Origin: an uncultured Candidatus Saccharibacteria bacterium
GTDB taxonomy: Bacteria; Patescibacteria; Saccharimonadia; Saccharimonadales; UBA4665
Length of the DNA stretch: 64,000 nt
Direction: 5' to 3'
Assembly: GCA_946482285.1 (NCBI GenBank)
Contig: CAMLQK010000001.1
Location: 186,001 to 250,000, forward strand
In this document: positions 8,181 to 19,116 of the stretch, piece after piece
Layout: every line of letters starts with the position of its first letter
Numbering within the stretch: position 1 is the first letter of the stretch
Translations under genes and position numbers: made by a program
The notes under the pieces: model-generated
Seen by the model: the letters and a program-made list of their open reading frames with translations, nothing else
Told to the model about the DNA's origin: nothing
The model's database searches: none

Positions 8181-9716
8181 ATGCCATCACTACAGGATGA
8201 ACTAGCATTCGAGCCTTTGGAACTTTCGTTCGGTACGTCAGGCCTACGCGGCTTAGTCAGCGATATGACCGATTTGGAATGCTACATCAACGCGCGCGGT
8301 TTTTTGGACTTTTTGCAGCTGGAACAAAGTGCCACAGTATATTTGGCTGGCGACTTACGCGACAGCACCCCGCGTATTATGGCGGCAATGCACCAGGCAA
8401 TTAGCGACAGCGGTTTGAAGACGGTCAATTGCGGCCTCATCCCAACGCCGGCAGTCGCTTACTTTGCGCTGCAAAATAATGCAGCTTGTATTATGGTTAC
8501 CGGCAGCCATATCCCCGCAGACCGTAATGGCATTAAGTTTTATAAAACCGACGGAGAAGTCCTTAAGGATGACGAAGCTGGCATAAAGGCTGCTGTGGCA
8601 ACTGTGCGCGATACGCTGTATAGCCAAGACGCGGCTGTATCTATCTTTACTGACAATGGGTCGTTACGGCAGCTGCCAGAGCTGCCTGCCGAAGACAATA
8701 CTGCGCGTGAGGTATACATTGAGCGGTACCTTTCGGCATTTGGCGGGAATGCCCTGCACGGTAAAGAAATTGTTTTTTACCAGCACTCTGCCGTTGGGCG
8801 CGATCTGCTGGTGGATTTGCTGGAGGCGCTTGGCGCTACCGTAATACCCGTGGGGCGATCTGACACGTTTGTACCCATTGACACTGAAAACGTAAAGCCG
8901 GCAGACCAAAAATACTTCCGGACGCTTGCCGAAGAACATCCTGGAGCTTTCGCGATTGTTTCCACGGACGGCGACAGCGACCGGCCGTTTGTCATTGATG
9001 CAACGGGTGAATTTCACCGTGGCGATGTGCTGGGTGCTGTGGTTGCAGAATGGATTGAAGCCGACGCGGCTGCTTTTCCAGTAAGTGCCAGTGATGCAGT
9101 AGACACCTACTTGCAGCAAAAATTAGTTACTTTTGAACACACTAAAATCGGCTCGCCATACGTAGTAAAGGCTATGCAGGCTGCTGCCGAACAAGGAAAG
9201 CAGCGAATTGTAGGCTGGGAAGTGAACGGCGGATTTTTGCTTGGCTGTGACATACAGGTAAGCAATGGCGTACTCAAGGCGCTGCCCACCCGCGATGCTA
9301 TTTTGCCAATCATTATTGCGTTAGTTGCCGCAAAAGATGCTCATACGACAGTGGCGGACATCTTTGGCGAGCTACCGGAACGGTACACACAAGCTGGCCT
9401 TATTGATAACTTCCCGCCAGAAGTATCGCAAAAGATTTTAGCTACTTATGGCCAAGACACTCCAGAGGTTCATGCCCAGTTAGCGGCGTTTTTTACACCT
9501 GAGCACGGTTTTGGAAAGGTCACTGCCGTGAACGCGCTGGATGGCGTGCGCATTTTCTTTGATAATGGCGATATTGCCCACCTGCGCCCATCGGGTAATG
9601 CGCCGCAATTGCGTATTTACAGCGTGGCGGACACGCAGCAGCGGGCCGACGAAATTGTCGCGCTTGCTCTGGCCGAGCCAGACGGCGTTTTCCGCACAAT
9701 TCAACATAGTTTGTAG
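8181..9716 (+). CDS. Alpha-D-phosphohexomutase (phosphomannomutase-like)
   Basis: 511 residues with all three phosphohexomutase signatures: catalytic phosphoserine loop VTGSHIPADRNGIKFY with Ser109, metal loop DGDSDRP (263-267), and a sugar-binding loop GWEVNGGFLLG in place of the common GEESGH. The C-terminal phosphate-binding LRPSGNAPQLRIY is present. The substituted sugar loop marks a subgroup distinct from ManB/CpsG, so substrate preference (mannose, glucose or glucosamine phosphate) is uncertain. It has an AAGGAGC-like Shine-Dalgarno 9 nt after manC and probably supplies mannose-1-phosphate to it. It ends 40 nt from a second, convergent phosphohexomutase. Confidence 0.82.
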   Translation: MPSLQDELAFEPLELSFGTSGLRGLVSDMTDLECYINARGFLDFLQLEQSATVYLAGDLRDSTPRIMAAMHQAISDSGLKTVNCGLIPTPAVAYFALQNNAACIMVTGSHIPADRNGIKFYKTDGEVLKDDEAGIKAAVATVRDTLYSQDAAVSIFTDNGSLRQLPELPAEDNTAREVYIERYLSAFGGNALHGKEIVFYQHSAVGRDLLVDLLEALGATVIPVGRSDTFVPIDTENVKPADQKYFRTLAEEHPGAFAIVSTDGDSDRPFVIDATGEFHRGDVLGAVVAEWIEADAAAFPVSASDAVDTYLQQKLVTFEHTKIGSPYVVKAMQAAAEQGKQRIVGWEVNGGFLLGCDIQVSNGVLKALPTRDAILPIIIALVAAKDAHTTVADIFGELPERYTQAGLIDNFPPEVSQKILATYGQDTPEVHAQLAAFFTPEHGFGKVTAVNALDGVRIFFDNGDIAHLRPSGNAPQLRIYSVADTQQRADEIVALALAEPDGVFRTIQHSL

Positions 9717-9724
9717 GAGCACAA

Positions 9725-9756
9725 AAAAAGAGAGCCGCCAACAGCAGCTCTCTTTG
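9725..9756. terminator. Bidirectional terminator between two phosphohexomutase genes
   Basis: An AAAGAGAGC / GCTCTCTTT hairpin with an A-tract on its left and T-rich right arm lies between the convergent stops at 9716 and 9757, able to stop transcription from both sides. Confidence 0.75.
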
Positions 9757-11100
9757 TTATATTACGAGGCTTTTTACTTTGGTGACCAGACTGTCGAGGT
9801 GGTCTTGCGTGTCGGCTTCTACGTTCAGGCGCAGCAGCGGCTCGGTGTTGCTGGCGCGGATATTGAACCATGTGTGGTTGCCCAAGTCTACGGTCAGACC
9901 GTCCAGAGTGTCCTGGGTGCTATCGGCAAAGGCTTGGCTGATTTTTTGAATGGTCGCTTGTTTATTGGTAACGGTAAAGTTGGTTTCGGGGATGGCCGGG
10001 TAGCGCGAGTATTGCTGGCGTAATTCTGAAAGTTTTTTGCCACTCTTACCCGCAATATACAGGCCAATAACGGCTGCGATCAGGCCGGAATCGGCAAACC
10101 AGTTGTCACGGAAGTAAAAGTGCCCGCTGGCTTCGCCACCAAACGGTGCGTTTTCTTGGCGCATATATTGCTTAATAAACGAATGTCCAACACGTGCGCG
10201 TACCGGTTTGCCACCACGTTCGGCAACAATTTCTGGAATTGTTTTGCTACAGCGGACGTCGTAAATAATGGCAGAGCCAGGGTGTAGTTGTAAAAAGTAT
10301 TCGGCTAGCATGGCTGTTATAACGCTGCCCGGCAATACGGCCCCTGTTTCGTCTATTAAAAATGCGCGGTCGCCATCGCCATCAAAGGCAATGCCACCAT
10401 CGAGCTTTTGGCTTTTAATACGGGCAATAATGTCGGTAAGCGTTTCAAATACAAGCGGATTGGCTATGTGGTTGGGGAATGTGCCGTCTAGCTCGAAATA
10501 CATTTCTTCTATCTGCCACGGCACGTAGGGCTCGAGTTCCGGAATAATTTTACCCGCCATGCCATTGCCGGCGTCGGCTGCAATGTTCATTTCCTTAAGC
10601 TCGCCGGTGTTAACGAACGACAAGACGTGCTGAATCCACTCTTCGGTGATGTCTTTTTGCTCTATGGAACCTTGCTGGTCTGCTGGCGTAAAAGTCCCGC
10701 CCGCAACTGCATCGCGGATTTCAAACAAGCCTGAGTCCTGGCCAATAGGCTTAGCTTGCTCTCGGCACAGTTTAATGCCATTATCGGTTCCTGGGTTGTG
10801 GCTAGCGGTAATCATAGCGCCGCCAGCAAGGTTATAATTGCCAACTGCAAAGTAGATCATATCGCTAGTAACTTGCCCGATATCCATAACATTGCGGCCT
10901 TGGGCGCGAAGACCTTCAATAAGAGCATCGGCTAGTTCCGCTGAATCGGGGCGCATATCGCGCCCAACAGCAACCGTGCCTTGTTCGGGCAACCAGTTCG
11001 CTAGGGAGCAGCCCACATTTCGGGCAACCTCTGCAGTCAGCTCGGTGCCGACTTTGCCTCGAATGTCGTAGGCTTTAAAGATGTTCATAATACTATCCAT
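9757..11100 (-). CDS. manB: Phosphomannomutase/phosphoglucomutase, ManB/CpsG type
   Basis: 447 residues with the standard motifs: FKAYDIRG at the N-terminus, active-site TASHNPGTDNGIK with Ser100, metal loop DGDGDRA, sugar loop GEASGHFYF and C-terminal RASNTEPLLRLNVE. It interconverts hexose-6- and hexose-1-phosphates. ATG 11100 is preferred over ATG 11088 because AAGGAG sits 5 nt upstream. With the non-homologous-looking loop type of the neighbouring mutase, the pair may divide mannose and glucose (or glucosamine) work, or one may be GlmM-like. The gene ends at the shared terminator and stands alone as a transcription unit. Confidence 0.88.
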   Translation of the reverse strand: MDSIMNIFKAYDIRGKVGTELTAEVARNVGCSLANWLPEQGTVAVGRDMRPDSAELADALIEGLRAQGRNVMDIGQVTSDMIYFAVGNYNLAGGAMITASHNPGTDNGIKLCREQAKPIGQDSGLFEIRDAVAGGTFTPADQQGSIEQKDITEEWIQHVLSFVNTGELKEMNIAADAGNGMAGKIIPELEPYVPWQIEEMYFELDGTFPNHIANPLVFETLTDIIARIKSQKLDGGIAFDGDGDRAFLIDETGAVLPGSVITAMLAEYFLQLHPGSAIIYDVRCSKTIPEIVAERGGKPVRARVGHSFIKQYMRQENAPFGGEASGHFYFRDNWFADSGLIAAVIGLYIAGKSGKKLSELRQQYSRYPAIPETNFTVTNKQATIQKISQAFADSTQDTLDGLTVDLGNHTWFNIRASNTEPLLRLNVEADTQDHLDSLVTKVKSLVI

Positions 11101-11187
11101 GGCATCTCCTTCGGTGCCCCTTAATTATAAACTATTGGCACAATGCCGGTTATGCACAGACTTCAGCAAATATTCATTAAATTCTTA

Positions 11188-11217
11188 TTTACAAGCATAC
11201 GCATAGGCTAGTATGAT
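11188..11217 (+). promoter_or_regulatory. Promoter of the RHS-family gene
   Basis: TTTACA (11188-11193), 18-nt spacer, TATGAT (11212-11217). The transcript would have a short leader with a GAGGGG Shine-Dalgarno before ATG 11245, unlike the leaderless housekeeping starts nearby. Confidence 0.6.
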
Positions 11218-11244
11218 ACCTTCAACACTTTATGAGGGGATCCT

Positions 11245-14200
11245 ATGAATAATGGGCGGTTCTTTAGACGTATAAAAAATGCTTCGTTCGGTTCAAAACG
11301 AGTGTGGCAGCAAACGACATTGGTATTTGTATTGTCAGTTTTTGTGGCGACTACGATTGCACCATCGGCATTTGCGGTAGCTGACGAGTACCAACAGCGG
11401 CGCAACACCCACGCTGCTAATACGCCAAGCGAAACACCCATGGAACAGGATTTTGCCGGTGCTTTGTCGGAAAAGGCTCTGACCACAAAACCAGCGGCCG
11501 ACCAGCAGCCTGTAGCCGAAGAAAAAGGTGTCCCAGGTATTACAACTAGCAGTGCCAGCGGAGTACAGTCCGGCCAAATGCTTCAGGGCAAAGAAGGTAA
11601 GCGCAGTTACGCTACCGAAGAAGAGCTAGTGCAAAAACGCACCGCTGATAGCAAGACGTTCCGCTCCAAAGACGGCAGTCTTAAGACCCGCCAATACACG
11701 GGTCGCAAGCACTTCAGACAGGGTGATGACTGGAAGCAGATTGACACGAGTCTTATAGAAGATAAAAACGCTGGCGACGCCACCAACGTTTTGGGTGAAA
11801 CATGGGGTGCGATCCGTTCATGGTTTACCGAAACTACTACGTACACAGTTAAGACCAATGATTGGCATGCGCGCTTTGCACCTACGGATAATGCAGGTGG
11901 TATGATCCGCGTACGCAAAGGCGACAGCCAAATCGGATTTAAGCCGGTTGGTGCCAAAGCGGTACAACCAACTATCGAGACGTTGGATGGCAAACAGCAT
12001 GTTATTTATGCTGATGTTTGGAATGGCGTTGACCTGGAGTATGTTGTGTACGGCTCCGAGCTGAAAGAAAATATAATATTCAAGCATAAAGATGCTGACG
12101 CCAACGTGCAGTTCGAGGTTATCGGCGCTAATCTTACGCCAGTAGCCGGCGCTAAAAGCGGTGCGGCATTTACTATTGAGGGCGCTTTAGGCGATCAGTT
12201 TGGCATTAACCCGGTAAATCTTATCCTAAATACTTTTGGCCACGAGACTGACCACAGTAAATTCAGCCAAACATACAAAGATGGCAAGCTGGCTATTGGT
12301 ATACAAGAAGACTTTTTGCGTAATTTGCCAGCCAAAGCCTTTCCGGCCGTGGTTGACCCGGTTGTAGTGTATCGGGATTATCCGGGTACGCGTGCCGGCG
12401 GCGACTATATTTCCTACAAGAGCGACGGCTATGTTTGTTATTCCAACGAATGCAATGTTTATGCCGGATCGCTTATGGATGTCAATGGGTATTGGCAGAG
12501 TTGGCGCGGCGAACTGTACGCTGATTACAGCCGGACTCGTGGGCACCAACTGGACTATGCCCGATTGCACCTTACCAAGCGCAACGCAAGCTTCTATACC
12601 GGTACGAACGACGCAAAAACCTTTAGTGCATGGGGTACCTCATGCCATGGGTATGATTGCGTGGGAGTGAACAGCGGGAGTTCGGCCACATTTACGCAAG
12701 AGGCCGACTTGAACGTAACAAGTGTGTACCAAAGCTACCGGAACGCAAACAAGTGGGATAACTGGATTATGGTGCGTGGTACCGAAACTACCAGCACGAC
12801 GTTCAAGAATTTCGACCCCGAAAATACCTATGTCGAATTTACATACACCGAAGTCCTGCCCGCGCCAACCGTAACATCACCGGTTAGCAACCAGGTGTAT
12901 GTTGACCCGCAAGTTTCGTTCACATCAACCGCGCACAACCATCCCACCAATGGCTACGCCCTTAAGTACAACTTTTGTGTAAGTAACGGCGGCGGCTGTA
13001 GCGGTACTGTGGCGGTCTCGGGCGCACAGGCAACAACCCAGTGGACTATTCCGGACGGGGTTTTGCAAGATGGAACGACATATTATGTACAGGTCCAATC
13101 AGTTGATCCGAACAATGCTGACGCAAAGAGCGGTTGGGGTCCGGCGACTGCCTTTAAGATTGATGCCCGGACTGGCAAAGACCAAACGCAGGCTTTTGAC
13201 ATGCTTGGCCCGGTTTCTGCGGATTTGGGTACGGGCAATCTTACAACCTCCGCGGCAAGCCATGACACATCGGCGCTTGGCGGGTCGATGGGTATTAGCC
13301 TGGACTATAACTCACCAACGCGTTCGCGCAATGGGCTAGTGGGCGAATACTTTAATAACACTACCCGAACTGGTTCGCCGGTAATGAACCGGGTGGACCA
13401 AAACCTTAATTTTGATTGGAAGACAGGATCACCAGCCAGCGGCGTGGTTAATGCTGACTTTTCAACGCGGTGGACGGGTTATTTTGTGGCTCCGGTAACG
13501 GGTAGCTATACCTTTGGCGCCACCAACGACGACAGCTTTAAGGTTTGGGTTGATAACTCGGTGGTATACGAGAACGCCGGATGCTACGGAGCGCCATGCT
13601 TCGGTACGGCATCAGTCAGTTTAACAGCGGGGCAAGTAGTGCCAATAAAGGTTGACCATGACGATATTGGCGGGCCTGCTCTGGCTAAGCTTTACGTAAA
13701 AGGGGCAGTGAGCGAACAGGTTGTGCCAAAAGAGTGGCTTCACACCGGTGTACGCCAAGTTGCCCAAGATCAAGGCTTGACCGGCCGTTATTATAAGGAC
13801 GATGGAACGCACAACATAGCTACCGGCCAGCTATTCCTGCAGCGCAACGAAAACCTGATTAGCTTTGACTGGGGCTCCGGATCGCCAGTTGCGGGTGGCC
13901 CTACCGACTTTATGTCACGGTGGACGGGCTATATAACTGCCCCAGTTTCCGGCACATATTACTTTGGCGCTAATGCCGACGACTTTTCGCGCATCTATTT
14001 GAATAACAATCTCATTTTGGACAAGTGGACAGGGTCTTGCTGTTCTTTGGGCTTTAGCGGTGCCGTAACACTAACCGCAGGCCAGCCCGTACCAATTACC
14101 GTTGACCATTACGATGTTGGCGGTGGTAGCAGCTTTGACTTGTTTGTAAAAGGTGCGGTAGCCCAGCAAATCGTGCCGTCATCGTGGCTAAGCCCACGCG

Positions 14201-17200
14201 CAAAAACATTACCAAACGGGTGGACAATGGGTATCGACCCTGACGGCAACTTAAGCTACGACCGGATCAAAATAAACCAAAACAGCGCCGTCCTGTCTGA
14301 CTCGACAGGTACGACACATGAATATATCTGGAAAAATGGCGGATACACGCCACCTGCCAACGAAAATGGCCACCTAGTACGCAACAATGACGGTACGTAT
14401 ACATTGCAAGATGTTGACGGCCGGGTATATGTGTTCGGTGCTGACAGTTTGCTGCAATCGGTAACCAGTCCGGTGGATGCTGCTAAGCCAGCCGCACTCA
14501 AATACAGCTACAGCGGCAGCCCTGCAAAATTAACGCAAATTACCGATGGCGTCACCAACAATCGGTGGGCGAAGGTGTACTACAGCGGCGACGTAAACTG
14601 CGCCACCGCACCTGCCACGTTCGACACCCAAGCTCCAAGCGGCATGCTATGTGCCGTAAAGACTAACGACGGCCGCGCTACCAACTTCTTTTATAAAAAT
14701 GGTAACTTAGCACGCATCGCCGAACCGGGTGACGAGCTTACTGATTACCAATACGATACCCTAGGTCGTATTGTGAGCATCCGCGATACTGCTGCTAATG
14801 ATGCTATTGCAGCAGGCATACGGGCCGACGATGCCACGACACTTACCGAAATGACTTACGATGCACTTGGACGGGTAGTGAGCGTAAAACAGCCGGCTGC
14901 TACCGCTGGAGCAAACCGTACCGAGCACACCTTAGCTTACACTCCTGGCAACGGGGCGTACCTTGGTGCTACCGAGCAGCACATTGTTGGCGCTACCGAA
15001 CCATATGGTTTTAGCCGCCGCGTGGAATACGACAACTTGTTCCGTACTACCAAGGATACCGATGCCGCCAATTTAAGCGACACTACGGAATGGGACCAGT
15101 TCAAAGACCTTACCTACAGCACAACCGACGAAACCGGCCTGAAGAGTACTACTATTTATGATGCAAACGACCGCCAGGTAGAGCAGTACGGACCCGCGCC
15201 ATCTTCGTGGTTTGGCGCCGACCGCAGGCCATTGGCGGCATATGTAAGCCAAGTTCCACGCACCGACACTGCCTACGACGAGGGCATGCAAGGCCCTAAC
15301 GTAACGTACTATACCTACGGAAATGCCAGTAAAAGCCTGATTGGGGCACCGAAGAAAACCAGCACAAACCTGGACGGTGCAACACCGGGTGAGCTGGCAA
15401 GTAACTGGGGCGCTGGCTCGCCAATTACTGGCGTGACAGATGATTGGGGCTTTAGGGCGAGTGGCAAGCTGGTACTGCCCGCAGCCGGCCAGTATACCTT
15501 TAGGTTCGCAGCAGACAACGGTGTCCGGCTGTATATAGACGACCAAGCAATCCTTGATAACTGGAACGACGGTGTCTTCCGGAGTCATCCACAAGCTACG
15601 TACGACAATGTGGCCGGTACGACCCATCGTTTCCGCGTGGAGTACTATAGCCACACGGGTAATTCACAATTCGCCATGTACGTAACGCCTCCCGGCGGCA
15701 CCGAAACGGCCAACGTTACACAGTACATAAAGCCAGATTATGGCCTAACGACTACCACCAAATCGTACGACGCACAATTGGGCGACACAGTAACCAAAAC
15801 AGACTACGGTACTAATCCGGAACTGGGCTTGGCGCAAAGCAATACGCTGGATCCAACCGGGCTGAACTACAGCACCAACATGACCTACGAATCACAGGGT
15901 GTGGCTGGCACATTCCTGCGCCAAACCAGCAAAACATTGCCTGGCGGCACAGCCACAAACTATAGCTACTACGGTGGCGACGAAACCCGCGACAACCCGT
16001 GTACCACTGGTGTTACCGAAGCACACTATCAGGGCGGCCAGATTAAGCTAAAGACCGAGACTGACCCAGATGGTGCCGGTGCACAAACCGGCCGTACCAC
16101 CGAAACAGTGTACGACGATGCTGGCAAGGTGGTAGCGACTCGCTACAACACAGATGCCTGGACCTGTACTACTTACGATGCGCGCGAGCGCACCATCAGC
16201 ACGGTTATCCCGGCCAAAACGCTCAGCACTATTACGCCAGCGACCGGCGCAACCGGCACTACGCCAACCCGCGCAGCACGCACTATTACCAATAACTACG
16301 CTGTGGGTGGTAATCCATTGGTAACGGCTAGCACCGATAACTTTGGTAGTATTACGACTACCACCGACCTGCTCGGCCGTACTACAAGTTACACGGATAT
16401 ATACAATGACACGACTACTACTGCCTACGATGACCTTGGTAGAATGGTTAGCCGCAGCGGCCCCTTGGGCAACGAAAGCTTCGTTTACGACGTATACAGT
16501 AGACTAACAGAACAAAAGCTAGATAACGTAATTGTTGCTAAATCGTACTACGACAGCTACGGTCGCTTGGATTACGTAGAATACCCAACCGCTGGCCAGC
16601 AAAAACTAGACCTCACCTACGACACCTTTGGCAGGGCGGACAGCCAAACCTATACCTTGGGTGACGGCACCAGCACCGTAAGCGACGCTGTAACTCGCAG
16701 CCAATCCGGCCAAATAACTAGTAATACTGGCACCGTAAACGGCACGGCCACCACTTGGAACTACGGATACGACAATGCCGACCGTTTGGTATCCGCAACC
16801 CAAGGCAGCAACAGCTACACCTACAACTTTGGTGTGCTGGATGCCAGCTGTACTACCGCTGGCACCAACGCCAATGCCGCTAAAAACAGCAACCGTTCGT
16901 CCATGGTCAAGAACGGCATAACCACCACCTATTGCTATGACCAAGCCGACCGTTTGGTAAAAAGCAGCGACGTCAAACTGACCAACCCAATCTATGACGC
17001 CCACGGCAATACCACTCAACTCGGCAATGCCAGCAACCTAACTAAATTCACCTACGACAGTAGTGATCGCAACAGCAGCATCACCCAAGTAACAGGTCTC
17101 AAAGCAACCTACTACGACCGCGACGTCCAAGACCGCGTGGTAGCCCGCTACCACGACGTCAACGACGTCACCGTAGATGAGCTGTACTACGGCTTCACTG

Positions 17201-18066
17201 GTTCTGGCGACACCCCAGACTACATTCGTAATGCAAACTGGCAAATATCCGAGAAGTACCTCCAACTTCCTGGTGGCGTTCTGCTGACCATCCGCCCACT
17301 CGAAACAACCGCCAACAACAAGAACGTCTTCAGCCTTCCAAACATCCATGGAGACATCCAAGCCACCACAAACACTGCCGGAACACTCCTAAATTCCTAC
17401 ACCTACGACCCATTCGGTCAGTTGTTGGGAGCGACAGCTCCCGACAACCAACAAGGAACTGGCTCCTACGGTTGGGTTGGCAAACACGAAAAGCTCACTG
17501 AAACAGACATGACTCTAAACCCCATCCAAATGGGAGCCAGAGTCTACATCCCTAGCATGGGTAGATTCCTGAGCGTAGACCCAGTAGAAGGCGGAGTAGA
17601 AAACAGCTATGTGTATCCGCCGGATCCGGTGAATGATTTTGATTTGACGGGACAGTGGAAGATGCCTGGTTGGGCGAAAAGTACGCTGAGTTGGGCGGGG
17701 AAGCACAAGGGTGAAATTGCGCTCACGGCAATTACCTTTGTGCCTGGCCTAGGAGCAGTAGGGGTGGGTATTAAGGCTTATAAGATTGCCAAAGCTGCAA
17801 AAAGCGGGGCAGGCCTTGCGAAATTTGGGAAAACTAGCAAGATTACATCTAAGCTGGCAGGACGCATGTTTGTAGGTCGAGGTGCATCTGTAGGAAAGAA
17901 AGGCGTGCTTACAAGTAGGGATGGTCTTAGGATGTATAGACCACCGTCCTACAAGGTTAGACTAGGTTACAAACAATCAAACTTCCAGACAAGAGGATCA
18001 ACCGCGTATAAATGGAGTAATAAAAACAGGCCTGGCTACTACAATGGACACTTAAGAATAAGGTAG
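11245..18066 (+). CDS. Giant secreted WapA/RHS-like protein with PA14 modules and a C-terminal toxin-like tail
   Basis: 2273 residues. A signal peptide (basic start, hydrophobic 24-42, APSAFA before VADEY) sends it out. A WapA-like region ([14 protein letters not shown], then [11 protein letters not shown]) and a DNRLRE/fibronectin-like stretch follow, then two PA14-like lectin-type modules at about 697-834 and 844-985 and a third near 1383-1482. YD repeats (YDTLGR, YDALGR, YDDLGR, YDSYGR) build the RHS shell. The RHS core ends in [17 protein letters not shown] and DLTGQ near 2133-2137. The last ~136 residues are a different, basic tail: a hydrophobic pre-toxin stretch and an [16 protein letters not shown] motif. 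RHS shells encase such tails and release them into target cells. An immunity-like gene starts 10 nt downstream. Toxin chemistry is not recognisable. Confidence 0.85.
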   Translation: MNNGRFFRRIKNASFGSKRVWQQTTLVFVLSVFVATTIAPSAFAVADEYQQRRNTHAANTPSETPMEQDFAGALSEKALTTKPAADQQPVAEEKGVPGITTSSASGVQSGQMLQGKEGKRSYATEEELVQKRTADSKTFRSKDGSLKTRQYTGRKHFRQGDDWKQIDTSLIEDKNAGDATNVLGETWGAIRSWFTETTTYTVKTNDWHARFAPTDNAGGMIRVRKGDSQIGFKPVGAKAVQPTIETLDGKQHVIYADVWNGVDLEYVVYGSELKENIIFKHKDADANVQFEVIGANLTPVAGAKSGAAFTIEGALGDQFGINPVNLILNTFGHETDHSKFSQTYKDGKLAIGIQEDFLRNLPAKAFPAVVDPVVVYRDYPGTRAGGDYISYKSDGYVCYSNECNVYAGSLMDVNGYWQSWRGELYADYSRTRGHQLDYARLHLTKRNASFYTGTNDAKTFSAWGTSCHGYDCVGVNSGSSATFTQEADLNVTSVYQSYRNANKWDNWIMVRGTETTSTTFKNFDPENTYVEFTYTEVLPAPTVTSPVSNQVYVDPQVSFTSTAHNHPTNGYALKYNFCVSNGGGCSGTVAVSGAQATTQWTIPDGVLQDGTTYYVQVQSVDPNNADAKSGWGPATAFKIDARTGKDQTQAFDMLGPVSADLGTGNLTTSAASHDTSALGGSMGISLDYNSPTRSRNGLVGEYFNNTTRTGSPVMNRVDQNLNFDWKTGSPASGVVNADFSTRWTGYFVAPVTGSYTFGATNDDSFKVWVDNSVVYENAGCYGAPCFGTASVSLTAGQVVPIKVDHDDIGGPALAKLYVKGAVSEQVVPKEWLHTGVRQVAQDQGLTGRYYKDDGTHNIATGQLFLQRNENLISFDWGSGSPVAGGPTDFMSRWTGYITAPVSGTYYFGANADDFSRIYLNNNLILDKWTGSCCSLGFSGAVTLTAGQPVPITVDHYDVGGGSSFDLFVKGAVAQQIVPSSWLSPRAKTLPNGWTMGIDPDGNLSYDRIKINQNSAVLSDSTGTTHEYIWKNGGYTPPANENGHLVRNNDGTYTLQDVDGRVYVFGADSLLQSVTSPVDAAKPAALKYSYSGSPAKLTQITDGVTNNRWAKVYYSGDVNCATAPATFDTQAPSGMLCAVKTNDGRATNFFYKNGNLARIAEPGDELTDYQYDTLGRIVSIRDTAANDAIAAGIRADDATTLTEMTYDALGRVVSVKQPAATAGANRTEHTLAYTPGNGAYLGATEQHIVGATEPYGFSRRVEYDNLFRTTKDTDAANLSDTTEWDQFKDLTYSTTDETGLKSTTIYDANDRQVEQYGPAPSSWFGADRRPLAAYVSQVPRTDTAYDEGMQGPNVTYYTYGNASKSLIGAPKKTSTNLDGATPGELASNWGAGSPITGVTDDWGFRASGKLVLPAAGQYTFRFAADNGVRLYIDDQAILDNWNDGVFRSHPQATYDNVAGTTHRFRVEYYSHTGNSQFAMYVTPPGGTETANVTQYIKPDYGLTTTTKSYDAQLGDTVTKTDYGTNPELGLAQSNTLDPTGLNYSTNMTYESQGVAGTFLRQTSKTLPGGTATNYSYYGGDETRDNPCTTGVTEAHYQGGQIKLKTETDPDGAGAQTGRTTETVYDDAGKVVATRYNTDAWTCTTYDARERTISTVIPAKTLSTITPATGATGTTPTRAARTITNNYAVGGNPLVTASTDNFGSITTTTDLLGRTTSYTDIYNDTTTTAYDDLGRMVSRSGPLGNESFVYDVYSRLTEQKLDNVIVAKSYYDSYGRLDYVEYPTAGQQKLDLTYDTFGRADSQTYTLGDGTSTVSDAVTRSQSGQITSNTGTVNGTATTWNYGYDNADRLVSATQGSNSYTYNFGVLDASCTTAGTNANAAKNSNRSSMVKNGITTTYCYDQADRLVKSSDVKLTNPIYDAHGNTTQLGNASNLTKFTYDSSDRNSSITQVTGLKATYYDRDVQDRVVARYHDVNDVTVDELYYGFTGSGDTPDYIRNANWQISEKYLQLPGGVLLTIRPLETTANNKNVFSLPNIHGDIQATTNTAGTLLNSYTYDPFGQLLGATAPDNQQGTGSYGWVGKHEKLTETDMTLNPIQMGARVYIPSMGRFLSVDPVEGGVENSYVYPPDPVNDFDLTGQWKMPGWAKSTLSWAGKHKGEIALTAITFVPGLGAVGVGIKAYKIAKAAKSGAGLAKFGKTSKITSKLAGRMFVGRGASVGKKGVLTSRDGLRMYRPPSYKVRLGYKQSNFQTRGSTAYKWSNKNRPGYYNGHLRIR

Positions 18067-18075
18067 AATAGAGCA

Positions 18076-18459
18076 ATGGATAATTATATAGACCCAAAAC
18101 TTGACTCATTCGAAGTAATTACTTCTTGGGATGAAGACGATCGGCGGTGGGGTGTACAGATCGCAGTTAATGTCATAAATAACCTGGAGAAAACGCCCAG
18201 AGCTCTCTTCGCAACAGATCGCCATCACATTGGAGAGCAATTTTATCTAATTATATGTTCACCTGATTTTCTCAATCATCCTAACCAAGAGGTTAGTAAG
18301 GACGACTTACAAAAAGCATTAGTTTTGAATACTTATTCGGAACGAAGTACCCGAGATTATCTTGAGAGTAAAATTAATGTCATTGGAAAAGTAACAGTAA
18401 CTGAGTTTGAAAAGATATTCAGCGGTATATTTGATATGAGTGATTGGCACAATCAGTAG
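18076..18459 (+). CDS. Probable immunity protein (Imm8-like) for the RHS tail
   Basis: 127 residues, acidic and soluble, beginning 9 nt after the RHS stop. The core RRWGVQIAVNVINN ... GEQFYLIICSPDFL resembles Imm8-type immunity proteins, which show a similar beta-strand with F-x-x-x-V/I-C-T/S-P-x-W/F-L, and a C-terminal segment with WHNQ. In polymorphic toxin systems the gene right after the toxin tail encodes its cytosolic neutraliser, so position supports the role more strongly than similarity. Base composition is visibly more AT-rich than in the RHS repeats, as is usual for exchangeable tail/immunity cassettes. Pfam assignment is uncertain. Confidence 0.55.
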   Translation: MDNYIDPKLDSFEVITSWDEDDRRWGVQIAVNVINNLEKTPRALFATDRHHIGEQFYLIICSPDFLNHPNQEVSKDDLQKALVLNTYSERSTRDYLESKINVIGKVTVTEFEKIFSGIFDMSDWHNQ

Positions 18460-18460
18460 T

Positions 18461-18616
18461 GCTGATCGTCGCTTCTAGAAGGGCTGCTATTGTAGAACTC
18501 AAAATTGAAGATCTCGGAATTGATGCCACAACTCGAATTGGAGAAGAATGGTATGCTTTTGGTAAGAGGGCGCCGTGGCTTGAGAATAAGATTAAACCAC
18601 CACGGTGGAGAAGATA
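18461..18616 (+). pseudogene. Displaced toxin-tail or small-protein fragment
   Basis: An open frame starting at GTG 18461 encodes ~51 residues ending in DATTRIGEEWYAFGKRAP and NKIKPPRWRR. It reads like the C-terminal end of a protein: a folded-looking core and a basic, Trp-containing end. Its TAA overlaps the ATG of the next gene by one base (TAATG). There is no ATG and no Shine-Dalgarno of its own. RHS loci often carry such orphan tail fragments with their own immunity genes, left from earlier tail replacement. It may equally be a small intact gene. No family recognised. Confidence 0.4.
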
Positions 18617-18964
18617 ATGTTTGGCATGTTTCAAAAAAAGGAACCCGACTTTAGTTATGACGAGGCCGTCATAATAGATATCCTATTTGAAGGGTTTGAC
18701 GAATTTGGTAGCAGTGAGGAACAAAAACAGATATATAAACTTGAAGATAAGCTTGCTAACGTGCTGCCCGAGGGGTCGGGTATAGATGGTCATGAGTTTG
18801 GGGAAGGCACCTGTACGGTCTATATTTACGGGTCTTCTGCTGATAGCATCTTCAAGAGTATTGAAGAACAACTACGTCATTCTAATTTTCAGCATATCGA
18901 TATTACATTACAGTACGGTGACCCTGAAGATCCCGAAACTAAAGACAAGAAATTTAGCCTTTAA
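18617..18964 (+). CDS. Small acidic protein, probable orphan immunity protein
   Basis: 115 residues, acidic, soluble. The middle part SGIDGHEFGEGTCTVYIYGSSADSIF and the ending LQYGDPEDPETKDKK match a widespread small bacterial family of the form G-H/N-E-F-G-x-G-x-C-x-x-Y-x-Y-G ... R/Q-Y-G-x-P, often met in toxin-immunity neighbourhoods. The start at ATG 18617 has GGAG about 8 nt upstream and overlaps the stop of the preceding fragment, which would couple their translation. It has no enzymatic motif I recognise. Its role as an immunity protein is inferred from the array-like context. Confidence 0.5.
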   Translation: MFGMFQKKEPDFSYDEAVIIDILFEGFDEFGSSEEQKQIYKLEDKLANVLPEGSGIDGHEFGEGTCTVYIYGSSADSIFKSIEEQLRHSNFQHIDITLQYGDPEDPETKDKKFSL

Positions 18965-18974
18965 GGTTTAATGA

Positions 18975-19076
18975 TTACGGCTAATAAAAAGTGACGAAGC
19001 GAAGGCGATAATTAACGCAACAGTATTTGAAATAGCTTACGACGAACCAACTAACCTTGACGCTGAAAGATGGTAG
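18975..19076 (+). pseudogene. Remnant of a coding sequence in the immunity array
   Basis: Between two intact small genes, a 33-codon frame without a start codon reads SDEAKAIINATVFEIAYDEP and ends ERW then TAG. The helix-strand pattern and acidic composition look coding, but it has neither start codon nor Shine-Dalgarno, so it is probably the 3' end of a degraded gene. Identity unknown. Confidence 0.3.
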
Positions 19077-19116
19077 TATAAATATTGGTACATATTTCAG
19101 AATTAAGTAAAGGTTT

